Assembly: GCA_027604505.1 (NCBI GenBank)
Contig: JADIIX010000057.1
Coordinates: 62,971-126,970 of the forward strand
From: Gonapodya sp. JEL0774
Lineage: Eukaryota; Monoblepharomycota; Monoblepharidomycetes; Monoblepharidales; Gonapodyaceae
Direction: 5' to 3'
Length of the DNA: 64,000 bases
The position numbers and the translations under genes are program-made. The notes beneath the pieces were generated by a model. It was given only the letters and a program-made list of their open reading frames with translations, had not been told where the DNA came from and ran no database searches. Below, in pieces: positions 1 to 13,006 of the stretch (within the stretch, counting starts at the first letter, position 1; every line of letters starts with the position of its first letter).

Positions 1-3000
1 GGTGCCGTTTTTTCTTCACCAAATGGTAGCATAAAGGAAGCAGTCTGAAGCTCTGCAGTTGTGGGTGTTGCAACCTTGTGAGGAAGCCTGGGCACCGGAC
101 TTGGGGAAGAAGGTTTCAAGACAGCGCCCGCACCAGCTGATGCGGTACGTTGGGCCGAAGTGGGAAGTACCGCTGCTCCAGCCGGTACCGATGCTGAGAG
201 CTCTCGATTGGTGATGGAGGCGCGTTCGGGTGGGGTTCCAATTTTCTCTGGCGGAGGTACTGCGCTCGATGCGAGCGCATGTTTCGGGGCTGAGGGTTTG
301 GAAATGACTTTGACGACATCCAGATCCAAGTCATCGAGCAGAGGATTCGAAATTCCAGACGACTGAGCTTGAGCTGCCTCCAGTCCGCTTGAAGATTGCT
401 GCGACGCCTCCGATCCACGTCTGGAAGCCTCCTGCATTTGGGCAGTAGTTCGTGCACCAGGAAGGGTCAATGGTTTTGTCACAACGGGAGCTTCCCGAAC
501 ACCTGAAAGATCCGCTTTCCGTTTTGCTTCGGCAAGTGCGGCAGCCTCTTGGGCTTTTTTTGCATCGAATTCTCTTTGTGCTTGTTTTGCTTTCTCCTCC
601 GCCTCCTTTAGAAGTTCCGGTGCTCGTTCATCCATCACAGAAAGTAGAAGATCACGAACGCGTCGCCAAGCAGTACTTTCAATGTCACTCCATTCAAATC
701 CGTATTTTATGCCATTCACTAGGGACAAAACGCTTGGACAATCAGATGATGGTCATATCCCACAGAAGACTAACTCACCGTCACAAAGCATCAGGGAACG
801 GAATACATTTAAACCCTCCAAGGCGCACTCTGCAACTTTCTTTCTGCGCATCGCTAAATCTTCAGCTTCCTTCTTCTTGTCTGATGTTCCGAAAAAACTC
901 AGATAATTGTAACCCGAACTCTGACTCCATTTTTCGAGGCCTTCCTTCAGCCCATCGGAAACGTTTCGAGTAATCGTGTTGTAAAAGTGAATAACGAGAA
1001 GATTAGGGGGCACTTCGATGGAATCTTCATCATCTCCGAGATCCTGAACAGAAACCCCGCGGGCTAGTTCCTGCATTGCCTTCTCGCGTCTTTTCCAACG
1101 CTGCCATTTCAACGGCAACTTCATCTTGGTTTTGGATGCCACCCATTCACCGACCTTTAAATCTAGCCACATATTTATAACTGCAAAGCTTTCATCAAGG
1201 TAGGTCGTGACCTGTGCGATGGCGGTTTCCATTTTGGCCGGTCCGCCCTCCACGACCCCCAGCTTTTCAACCGCTTTATGCACGACACGTCGAGTGAAAC
1301 GTGCAATGTTGTCCTCCACTGTGCCCAGCGCATCACCGACACCGTGCTCAATGTCCCAACGAGCGCGGTCCAACCAAAACTGTAGATTATCGGCATACTG
1401 GGGGTCTTTATCAGCATCATTCTTCCACACCCGGATAAAAATTTGACTGCGGTGTTCCTCGTCCAGATAAATCTTCCTTTCTTGTACAGAATAGTCATCC
1501 AGATTATCAAGTGGCAGCAATGGCGACCCCACCGGTGGTCCTTGTCGTGCAGCATTCGCATTGAAAGGAATGTAGAGTCCAAACCACCCAACAGGCTTTT
1601 CTGTCCCGAAACCACCAAATGTCTTCTTGTAGACGACAATTTCGACTTGCCCGTACGGAAGGTCATCCATCTCAGAAAAGACGAATGTGTCGTTCCAGTT
1701 TGGATCACCGACTCCAGATGCAGATACCACAGACTTTGTCCTACCCAACTCAAGCGGGTCCACAATACCCTGTGCGGCCTGCCCAGCTTTCGCTTCATTA
1801 AACTGCCCCAAATAGCGACGACCATATTCTCCCTCCATTCGAATAACGGCGTAATACTCGCCGGGACTTCCGTCAGTCGCTCCCTTGCTATCTAAAGCTC
1901 GTGCGTTGATGATACGCAAAGAATATGATGCACGGCCGGTTGCTTTCTTCGGGGGATGACTGGCATTGTGGTCAGCGATCAGTTTGGTGTACATTGGCGC
2001 ATTCATAATCGCCTCCATCTCCTTCAGCCGACCGAGGGAATCAATTAGGTTGTTCAAACGGATGCAGAGCTTATGATAGGGTAACATTGTAATTATAGGG
2101 TGACATTGTAGTCAGATAAGCAAGTGAAGTCAAGATCTTAATACCCACCTCAGGAGTGCAAGGCGACGGGGCATCGTCGAGGTTGCCATTTTGTTGTTTT
2201 GCATCCAAGGAAAAGAACGAGCCCATCAATCGCTAACAAAATCAGCCGCAGTCAGCTTTTTGTTTGTGCGATCCTCAGTAGATGGTTTCCTCACCTCAAC
2301 GTAAAGATTGAGTGCTTTTCCCATGACTTTCGCAAATCTGCTAAGGAATTTTCCTTTTGTTAATTGGTTCTCCCACTTCAATGTTTCGATGAAATTGAGT
2401 GCTTGATGGAATGAACTGAAAATATCCACAACCGAGGTGGAATGCAGGACAGATGGCGGCAAAACCGGCTTGAACTGGGAAAACAAAGGTGTTCAGAATT
2501 GCAACGGCGACAGAGAACATCACAGGAACACAAAACCGACCATATCATTTTTAACAGCGGCGTCCACCCATTCTGCAGTTTTGGCTTCTGTAACGTCCAA
2601 CCATTTTGTCACGAATGGAGCGAACCAGAGTTCAATGTCAAATGCCATCTCGTCATCCCCATCATCCTTGGAATCGGTGGGGTTGCCCATTTGCGACTTG
2701 AGCATCCGAATGATTTGATAGAGCTCCAGCATTTCGGCAATAGAAAACTCGGCACCTTTGACACCAAGCTGGTCACGGAGTGACCCCATCTCGAGAATCA
2801 CATACTTGCGAAGGATGTTGGAACATGCCAATTCATCAACATTTATAGCACTTATTGACCCAGAGTGTTGAGTTTGCCAAGCACGCATTGCAAGTGCAAT
2901 CTGAAAAACTCACCCGTCCAACAGTTCTGGAAATCCAATGATGTATGCTTGAACCTCCGCTCTGACTGCCTTGACTAGTCTCGTCAATCTCGCAATTTCC

Positions 3001-4823
3001 GTCTCCCCCTTTTCAACTTCGCTGAGTGTTTCCTCGTAGACTCTCTTGTATCTGCTGATCACTGCCTCAAGGGCCAAATCTCGAATCCTTCCAACAGCGC
3101 CTTCGCCCTCCTCTCCTAATCCCCGAGCCAGCTCACGAGAGAATGAAACAACATCTGACGCTCCCCGCAATGTTTCCCACGCAACCCAAGTTTCATCTTG
3201 ATAGATCCAATGAAGGCCATTTGCACAACTGGCGATTTCATCTTGGCTCGAGTCGTCGCCAGAGACAGCAACTGTTTCAAAAAATCCAAGGAACGACTTG
3301 CGCAGAGCTGGTTCGGCGATACTCATTACATGAACGTATAATGATAACTCCGCCCATGTTAATGATGAGCGATCCCGTTCAAAAGCCAGGACGACGCGCT
3401 CCAACACATCGAAGACATCAGAGAGCCTTGCATGTCCACCGCTGCTCGCCACCAGTTTGAGTAGGTTTTCTGCATGGCAGAGGTCTCGGAATATCGGTGG
3501 GATTAGCCATCGGTCCGCACATTCGTTGACCAAGCCACGCGTGAGATTAGACAGGAATGTCGTTCTGTGTGTTGGGGCATCACGAGTGATGCATATTGCG
3601 TAAAGGACCCGATAATAAGAATATGGGTCCGGCGGGACGAAAAGCGAGGAGCTTGAGCGCGCTGGAGGTGGGGCATTCTGAATTACCGAGGCAGATGTTC
3701 ATTCAGTACAAGTTCGGAGAGAAACTCAACCAGCACAGACTCACAATAACCGACTTCAGTTCAGGCCACCTATTGGCTGCCTCAGCCATCACCTTCTGTA
3801 CTCTCTCCCTCACCGTTTCAGCAAATTTTTCATGACCTTGTGAAGTAGCGAAGTCACGATGTGTATATCCGGGAAGTTGGTCGCGTTCCACTGCTTCCAC
3901 GAGGGACTTGAAGTCCGACAGGGCCGTCTAGCCGGGGAAGCTCAAAAATCTGCAAAGAAGCGTCTTAGGGATTCAACTACAGCTTGTCTCACCTTTTTGC
4001 TTGTCGCTCTTAGAACTTCAGCTAGTGCCTTCCCGTGCGCTTGATCGTGCATTTTGAAAACAACCTTAGCCCAGGATGCTAGCTTGACATCCTTGACCTC
4101 ATCCATGTCCCCGTTCGCTTCTGACACATCGGTGAGGAATTTTGTCAGATGAGTTTTGTAGTTTTTGAGCTCCGGGGAAGACGGCAATGGACTGGAGGGA
4201 AGAGCCTCATAAATGGCCTCTCTGATGAGTGAGACATACATATCCATGACAGCGAGAAGAAGTTCATCGTGTGTCATGGTATCTGACTTGTGATTTCGAA
4301 TCTGTGAGTCGACTTGGGACGCAAGTACTGTGATGAGATCCCGGAAATTAGAGAGAATACCGGTTTGAACAGAAGAAGAAGATAAGACTGTGTCCAAAAG
4401 AGTTTTGGCTGATTTGACAAAGATGCCGAGATGAGGAGTCCGCTCAGTTGGCACTTGCGATAACACAGTGTGCCGGGTCTGCGTTCGACGCTGAAACTCC
4501 GTAATAACTTCCAATGGTACTTGAAACCCAGCAACACCAGCTCCAGTGCCCACCAATCCCGCTGATGCAGCTGGCGGTGGAGTTGGGGGTGGAATGAAGT
4601 CCGTAGCACACAACGGAATGAGAGTACATCTGAGCACGTAGGCGTACAATCCCGAGATGTCCACCTGCTTCGCCCGCATATTAAGATCGTTCCGCGTTTT
4701 CTGAACGGTTTCGGCTAGCTTAAGAAGTCGCTCGTGTGCTTTCGGAACTCGGTTCAGGCCAGAAGCTTCCCTCGCCCACTCAGTTGAAGCGCCCCGCGAC
4801 GGATATTTTCTGATGTCAGTCAT
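1..4823 (-). CDS. UNC13/MUN-domain protein with internal C2 domain (3' end beyond window)
   Basis: This gene reads right to left and its C-terminus runs off the left edge. Exons: 4823-3993, 3927-3745, 3677-2914, 2850-about 2530, then shorter pieces to about 2160, a long exon about 2050-779, and a last exon from about 720 to base 1. Seen: a helical N-terminal half, the HSTSVVDIFSSFHQ stretch and the CIRLNNL motif, both typical of MUN domains. An inserted C2 domain (about 1950-1420; SLRIINARALDSKG onward) follows, then a second Munc-homology region and a Pro/Ala/Ser-rich tail. A C2 domain between MHD1 and MHD2 is, as I recall, the arrangement in the fungal Git1/Ync13 group. The family tethers and primes exocytic vesicles at the plasma membrane; in fission yeast it acts at the septum and in cAMP signalling. 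Introns near 2530-2490 and 2230-2060 are poorly defined. The start at 4823 could be internal if further 5' exons exist. Family call firm, exact role inferred. Confidence 0.8.
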
Positions 4824-5088
4824 TTAATAGTCACTTGATGGGTTTCGTTTTCGTGGATCTGAATGGAGAGCACTGTCCAAGGAATGTTGGTGTTGGACGG
4901 TTCCTTCAAAGAGCGGAACGGCAACTGAGACGGTGGCGACTCAAGGCTTTCGCCTGGATCACGGTTTGAGATGGCAATTGACGGCAAATGGAATCAGCTG
5001 CAGGCGAAGGCACCGTGGGTGTTTTTGGATATCTATTACTTGTGATCAATGCCACACCGCCCCAACATAATAATGTTTCGGTCGGCTA

Positions 5089-6871
5089 TTATAACAGTAA
5101 CCATCTAACACATAAAATGAAAATTCCAATCAGTAACTCTAAGCCAAGCACTGTCGCTGCCCCAAGAAGTGCGCTCCTTGTCCACTCCTCCCAATGCGAC
5201 CGCTTGGTGGTGAGCAAAAACTGTGACTTGCTCCTCTCACACACCCCTTTTTCTTCCTTGTAAAGCCATATTTGAGAGTTTGTCTTACTAAGGAAAGCAG
5301 TCCCAATTGACCCTGCCACACGGTCCACCACAATACTCTGTTGAAACACCTCGAGGAGAGGCCTTCCCCGCCACTGAGTGGGTTGTTGTAAGCCAAGTGC
5401 ATAGAGGATCGTTGGCGATACGTCCACGATCGACAGCCCTTGAAGCGCCTCCAATGTGTGACACTCCCTGACTAGTCCCTCCTGTTCCGACCAGAAAGCG
5501 AGTGGTGTCAAAAGCTCGCTCATGTTAAATCCACCATGAAATCGGCCAGTATCGTTGCGACCGTGATCAGATACCATTACTACGAGTGTCCGAGAGAGAA
5601 TGCCCGCCTTTTTGTAGGCTTGAAGAATGTGTCCGACGTTTTCATCCACGTGCTTTCAGCGTCCCCAAAGTCATAGCCTATCAGTGCATGATTGAGCTCA
5701 ACAAATATCGCACTCAGTTTACCTGCACCGCTGACCACCATTTTGGGCCGTATCCGAATGCGTGGCACATTTCGTCGACTTGTAAAGCGTCCATCATAAT
5801 GTTAAAATGTTAATATCAACACATTGCTGAGATCGCCACCTTTCAAAATGTCACCCTCACCGTCGTCGAGATGAACAAACGTTACAGATCCATCTGCTTT
5901 GCTCAGTTCCTCCTCCGCCCAGGCGCATGTTTCCGTTGTTGTACGATTATCAGATCCGCCGTGGATAGATCGGTCTTCATAGAAGATGATGGGCTTGAAC
6001 TTTGATGCAATTTTTATCGCATAAATGACTCACCGAGGTACTCCGTGGGCTTCAGTAGTTCATCGAACATCCCCCATGTGTAGAACGCTCCAAGTTTGAC
6101 GGCTCCTTTAAGAGCGCTATCTTGTCCTTCAGGCTCGGAATCGGAACTCAGAGGAATGTTGGCGGAAGGAGGTAGAGTTAGGGTGGCGAGATCGCCAGAG
6201 CCACTTGCAGTTTCAATATCAGGTGAAAGAGGTGGTGAGGGAAAAGGTGAGGTGGGAGTGGCCAGCTCGAGAACGGAGTTCGGTTGAGAATTTGTTCCCT
6301 CCGACACAATCTGATCCCTCTTATGGGGTTGTCGACGCCGCAGCAGTGGAGCTGCACCGCTCACGGAGGGAGAGAGTTGAACGGGTGGCTCTGCGGCGTT
6401 CCCCCGAATCTGAGCATGAATAATGGCAAACAAGTGAGGAAGAAACGATCCAGGACCTGAGGGAGCAGTCTGTTTTCAACGAGATTGTCCCCAGCGGGAT
6501 GGGGGTATATAGTGATGACGAACGGTGAAACCAATGTACACAACCACACCAGTAATTTCGTTATTGCAACTCACTACTGTCCCAGTGTTCCTTTTCCAGA
6601 AGTTTGAGTCCACACCAGTGAAAACAGGATCGGCACTCGCCAAAAAGGAACTCCAATTGGGTGCGCTTTCGGTTACGTAGACGCTCCGGCACTGAGTGGA
6701 CGAGGCCCCTTCCTTCATGAATCTGCCAAGGTTTGGAAGTTGGTCCCAAGAAAATGGAGGCGGCAGCTCTCCAGGAACTCCATCAATACCCAGAATCAGA
6801 ACGTGAGGTATGAGAGCCGGGATTGACGAGGCGGGAGGACAAGAAGTAAACAAGGACATTGGATTCTTCAA
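5089..6871 (-). CDS. Alkaline-phosphatase-superfamily phosphodiesterase-like membrane protein
   Basis: Five exons (6871-6575, 6469-6034, 5974-5861, 5778-5723, 5652-5089) give an in-frame 488-residue protein. Seen: an N-terminal metal-binding Asp in VLILGIDGVPG, a candidate nucleophile in ESAPNWSSFL followed by SNFW, then HLDDVDEMCHAFGYG, and late MVSDHGRNDTGRFHGG followed by SELLTPLAFW. These are the metal and active-site signatures of type I phosphodiesterase/nucleotide pyrophosphatase and GPI-ethanolamine-phosphate transferase folds. A single hydrophobic helix closes the protein (GLELLIGIFILCVRWLLL), so it is probably tail-anchored, unlike PIG-N/O/G with many membrane spans. A Pro/Ser/Thr-rich insert sits in exon 2. 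No signal peptide is visible at the chosen start, so an upstream signal exon is possible. Substrate unknown; I infer a phosphoester hydrolase or transferase of the secretory system. Confidence 0.72.
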
Positions 6872-7283
6872 TCTAAAGCGCTCGCTTTTGGTGAGTGAGC
6901 AGCAGCAGTAGACAGAGAAGCGAGTGATTGTTCCACTTCGCGCAATTTTCTCGCCTGAGATCTGGACATTTGGTGTTGTGATCGTTTGTGTGTGCTGCCC
7001 ACGTGAACAGCGTTCCTGAACCCTGGTGCCCTGAAGAATGAGGAGTGATCAATCAGTATAAGTTATAATAATGTATTTGGACCCGGCTTTCTCTTTCACA
7101 CAATGAACAATGATGAATGTATACCCGCAGCACCCTGTGCACAGATTGAAACTTAGAGCAGTTCATTACAATTGGAGATTGCCCATACTCACCAAAAATC
7201 CTGGCTTGAATGTGGTCCGTTTTTTTGAAGTGCATTTACAAGGATTCTAACAAGGTGTCTACACGCGTGACGATCCCACAGCC
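6872..7283. other. Gene-free spacer between the phosphodiesterase-like gene and RPT6
   Basis: This holds the promoter side of the phosphodiesterase-like gene and the 3' flank of RPT6, both on the minus strand. A minus-strand ATG near 6970 opens a 34-codon frame ending just before the annotated start, but nothing links it to a product. No RNA gene or repeat seen. Confidence 0.5.
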
Positions 7284-8964
<1,681 letters not shown>

Positions 8965-9616
8965 ATTCAGTAGTCCGACTGGGCCAGATGCACCATGAAA
9001 GAGGTGGCCCAGGCACCCCACAATGCCACACCATGTGCCATCATCATTGTGTTGCTCTTTGTGCACTTACAACACAACAGGAGCAGCACTCAGACTGTTG
9101 GGCATTCTACATTGCCCGAATGTAAGTTACAAACTTCGCATGGCCCACATTGTTATCGGAATCTGGCATTCTCTAGCGTCGCAGAGGGAACTGTGGTGGT
9201 TGACTGTTACTTTCATTATGTACTTACTGGCCGGACCTCATCATCTAATGGTGACATTATCATTACATAAGACACGAGATTTTCTCAGCGACAGCAAGGA
9301 GTACTCTTCGGGGACAGGGCGAACGTATCAATCGACTTAAGGGAAAGAGAAGACCTACGAAGGTAGAGGCCTCAGAGGAAATGGTCTTCAGTCGAATTCA
9401 GGGCTTCGCAAACGAGCTGTTCATAATAATGCACAGGTTCGAATCAAACTGAAAGTCAATTTGTCATGCGGCTCGCCGTCGCGTTTTGGGGGGACCAAAC
9501 CTCATAAAACCCTTCACGCGGACTCAAAACTTCTTTGAAATAAGCGAGTTGATTGCCTTACTATTTGGATCTACACAAACAGCTCGAGGGTTCCGTTGAG
9601 TCTGTGTCGACAAGTC

Positions 9617-9652
9617 TAACCCCTACCCCCACCCCCACCCCACACCCCCACC
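9617..9652 (-). repeat. C-rich tract, potential G-quadruplex on the minus strand
   Basis: The plus strand carries five runs of four or five C separated by one to three bases. The minus strand therefore has G runs of 5, 4, 5, 5 and 4, which satisfies the usual G4 pattern. It lies inside the RPT6/NCS2 divergent promoter region. Confidence 0.6.
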
Positions 9653-9755
9653 GCGCCCTTCCTGTAGGGTTATAGTAGTGTAGGTATGTACGTATGTTAA
9701 GGGAAGATGTTCCATTCACCAAATGTGAGCGCGCTTGGGGGCGGGCCGTGATGCA

Positions 9756-9769
9756 CCGATCGTGATCGG
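9756..9769. promoter_or_regulatory. Short perfect inverted repeat upstream of the transporter
   Basis: CCGAT-CGTG-ATCGG, about 250 bp upstream of the transporter start codon. It resembles a dimeric transcription-factor site only in symmetry; a match of this size can occur by chance. Confidence 0.25.
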
Positions 9770-10017
9770 CGGTGTTGACCAGCTACAAAGAGTCTGCAAA
9801 AGCGGGGAAAATGCTCACTGTGTTTCAAGTGGACGAATTTTGGCTTGATTAGTGGGATTAGCTCTGCTCAGTACCACAACGGGGAGCAAATTGATCGCTG
9901 ATTGGTGTGGATTCATATCGATAGGGGTGCCTCCTCTTGGCACCTGAGGGGGGAGGAGCCCTTTAGATAAAACAATACGAAACCCACTTTTCCCGCCATT
10001 CTCAGAATACTGCCACA

Positions 10018-12878
10018 ATGAAGTTCGATCTCAAGGAAGAGGTGAAAACCTACTTCCCTCGGTATAAGCCAAACTTCACCCCAGGTCTGTAACCTTCCAC
10101 GGGATCACCAGCCATTTTCTTGTGTCACCCGCCAAACCAGTTAACTCATCACAAGACAAACTTTGCAGGGGCAATCGTAGCACCCGAAGAATACCCTCAT
10201 CCGTACCAAATTGTCTTTCTTGGTGAGAGTCGATCACTCCTGTTCCCGTCTCCTTTCGGGAACCGTAGGATGTGACGTGTAACTTCTCCCTCTCAACTGC
10301 TTCTTCGAATCAGCATGCCAGCACTTTTTGGCAATGTGAGGAACCCCTCTTGTCTTTCGGCTTCGTGGAACATTATGTAAAATGTGCCTTCGTGATTTGA
10401 CCCCAGGTTCGGAGGAACAGTCCTCGTTCCCCTCTTGTTGGGTTTCTCCACCAACACCGCATTGCTTATGTCTGGAATTGGTACGATTGTGTTTTTCCTG
10501 GTAAGTTTTGAGAATGGAGAAGGTGGTTTCGGTTCCCGCGAAAGGAAGTTTTGAACGCACCCGGCCGTTTGCAGGTCACAGGTGGACGTGTTCCCTCTTA
10601 CCTTGGATCTTCCTTCGCGTTCTTGGGTCCAGTAAGTTGCGTTCGTCTGCTTTCAGGCTCCCTCCCGCCTCACAGTCGATTCTTTCAGGTCTTCACAATC
10701 ACCGGATACGGTATGCTGAATTTGTATGACTCATTGATAATCCCGTTTATATGACACTTTTCTCGCTGGAACCCATATTCTGCGCGCAACAGCTGGTGGT
10801 GGGACCAACCAGAACATGTCAGTCACTCCTCATTCCATTTGTTGGCGGGAGGATATCGCACTGACTAAAACACTTACTATTCACTCACGAACGCATTGCT
10901 CAGTTCTCTGGCATTGGGTGGTATTGTTGTGATGGGTGCGATGTGAGTTACAGCGGTTCATTACTAAGCACAACAACCTTACTAATCTAGTCCTTCGCAG
11001 TTACATCGGTGTCAGTTTGATAGGTACTTATCGGAATGACACACCTGGAAATTACCGTTGAGCTGCTCTGAGCTATTCTGTCATCCTAAGTGATCGTCGC
11101 CGGGCACACCTGGATTGAGTTCCTCCTTCCCCCACCTTGCACTGGTGCTATTGTGCTCGCAAGTAAGTGATAAAGCGATCTTCGGAACATGGTTACGGAT
11201 TTTGACCCATCATCTTGTGTCACAGTCGGATTGTCGCGTATGTCAATGTGAACTTCCTTCTTGAGGCAACAAACACTCAGATTTTGTACCCGAACAGTTG
11301 CTGGAGCCGCAATGAACGATTGTAACAGTGGTGGAGTCAACCCTTGGATCGTGAGTTCTGTATAAGAGTTATCCTCTGTGACGAACCTTTGAACAGCAGT
11401 TCCCTCCATGTAGGCCGCAGCCGTGGTCCTCTTCACCATGCTGGCCTCTATTTGGGGTACGAACCTCACCAAACGACTTCCTATCTTTCTTGGTGTTATT
11501 TTCGGATACGTCCTGTGAGCATTAGGCGCTGTGCTAGTCCCGATACATGGACACTAACATCCATTGTCTTACAGTTACGTCATCGTCTGGAAGGCCGGTG
11601 GCGATGTCAAACCGATTGGTGAGTCAGGGTTCATTCACCAACGCACAACATGTGTCAAACGTAGCGTATTCGTGGTTTGCAAGACTACACGGCACTGAAC
11701 GCGGCTGCGTGGGGTGGTGCACCTGAACTTGCCACTCCCGTCTATACTGGCAGTGCTATTGCCACCATGTTCCCAGCTGTAATCGTCCTCATCGCCGAGA
11801 ACCTTGGGCACATCAAAGTGAGTGGTCTTGTGTGACCTCGAATCTTCTGGTTTATTCCGTTGTTCACGCTGACGTATCTCTCCAGGCGATTGGTACCATG
11901 ACGGGAAGGAACCTCGACAAGTATATCGGAAGGTCTTTGCTCGGTGACGCAATTGCGTGCACAATCGGTGGAGCTGCTGGTGCCTGTGTAAGCTTAGAAG
12001 ACACTCGGCGTGGAAGAACACAATCTCAATGCTGATTCCAACCTACGATATCCAGGGTGTCACGACATATGCCGAAAACATCGGCACGATGGCCGCAACG
12101 AGGGTGTACTCTACAATCGTATTTCCACTGGCTGCTCTGGTGTCTATCATCCTTGCTTTCATCCCCAAACTCGGAGCGTTCGGTGAGAGATTGCAGTGTC
12201 AGTGCCTGAGATTGCCTTTATTTTCTCACGATTGTGATCGTCTCTCCCTTGTTAAACAGTTGCGACGATGTAAGTGTACTGAGTTTGAATTGTTTGGTTC
12301 TCCTCGTCTGACTGTGTAAATCTCTGTCGGTTCAAAAGCCCAACTCCCGTGATCGGTGGAATTGAGATGGTTTTGTTCGGCCTTATCGCCGCGTTGGGCG
12401 GACGCATCTGGGTTGAAGGAAATGTCGACTTCAAACACCAACGCAATCTCATTTCAGTGGGGTGAGCACGCCAGAATACATTCTTTTTATTGGGGACTCC
12501 AGTTCTCATCAAAAGGCGACATTCTTTTCAGGGCCTCGCTCATCCTTTGCATGGGAATGGCCATCTCGAATGTGACGATTCAATTTGGTGTGGTCCAGTT
12601 CTCCAACATTGGTGGGTTCCTCGAAGATTCTTAGGGTCACCCGTCATCACGTGCAACGCATTTCACTTGCCTCAATAGGTGCCGCAACTATTGCTGTCGT
12701 TGTCATGTATCAGTTGGCACGGAGCCCCCAGGAATGGAAGGAACTCTTCGAGGACTTCCGTGCCGGTCGACGCCCCAGAGAAATGTGGCCTGAACCCGTG
12801 GAGATCGTGGAGAAAGAATACTCTGACATGGACATAAAGCACACCAAGTCGGAGGAGACTCAAGTTTTGGAAGTCTAA
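10018..12878 (+). CDS. NCS2-family uracil/pyrimidine permease (UraA/RutG-like)
   Basis: Twenty-one exons from ATG 10018 to TAA 12876-12878 give about 486 residues, typical for NCS2. Seen: QHFLAMFGGTVLVPLL near the N-terminus, VTGGRVPSYLGSSFAFLGP, AIVLAIGL, VWKAGGDV, PAVIVLIAENLGHIKAIG, TTYAENIGTMAATRVYS and TPVIGGIEMVLFG, all conserved transport-core motifs. AENLGH and the TTYAENIG segment resemble bacterial UraA and RutG more than the UapA-type xanthine/urate permeases I know from fungi. It should import uracil or another pyrimidine with protons at the plasma membrane. Exon 11 (about 11226-11237) is 12 nt and exon 18 (about 12260-12269) is 10 nt; both are required to keep frame and conserved sequence. 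Exact substrate is inferred. Confidence 0.9.
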
Positions 12879-13006
12879 TAATTAATTGGATTGGCACGGC
12901 GATCTATGCCATCCATTCATTTATTTTTGTCTCCTCAGTACAGTACCTTTACTATCATACTTATTGTAATCTGAGTTGACGAATGTGCTACATATTGTTA
13001 ACGTAA

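Larger units (their letters stand above)
8965..10017. other. Divergent intergenic region between RPT6 and the NCS2 transporter
   Basis: About 1.05 kb with no supportable gene. It must carry promoters for RPT6 (leftward) and the transporter (rightward). Visible items are a C-rich tract at 9617-9652 and a small inverted repeat at 9756-9769. No tRNA or transposon remnant is evident, and I saw no GGTGGCAAA proteasome element near the RPT6 start. Confidence 0.6.

Noticed and set aside
5990-6034. Acceptor at AAAG|TTCAAGCCC in the phosphodiesterase-like gene
   Set aside because: It gives a 34-nt intron and the wrong phase; the acceptor at 5975 gives 59 nt and keeps frame.
6870-6980. Short minus-strand frame (MSRSQARKLREVEQS) before the phosphodiesterase-like gene
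   Set aside because: It ends in a stop before the gene and no donor joins it in frame.
8965-9060. Proteasome-associated control element upstream of RPT6
   Set aside because: Only a partial GGTGGC is present, without the AAA that completes the yeast element.
9425-9460. tRNA-like T-loop (GGTTCGAATC)
   Set aside because: The flanking bases do not form a five-pair T stem and no acceptor, D or anticodon arms can be built around it.
9615-9630. Telomere-like CTAACCCCTACCCC start of the C-rich tract
   Set aside because: Only one unit resembles a telomeric repeat; the rest is irregular C-rich DNA flanked by ordinary genes.
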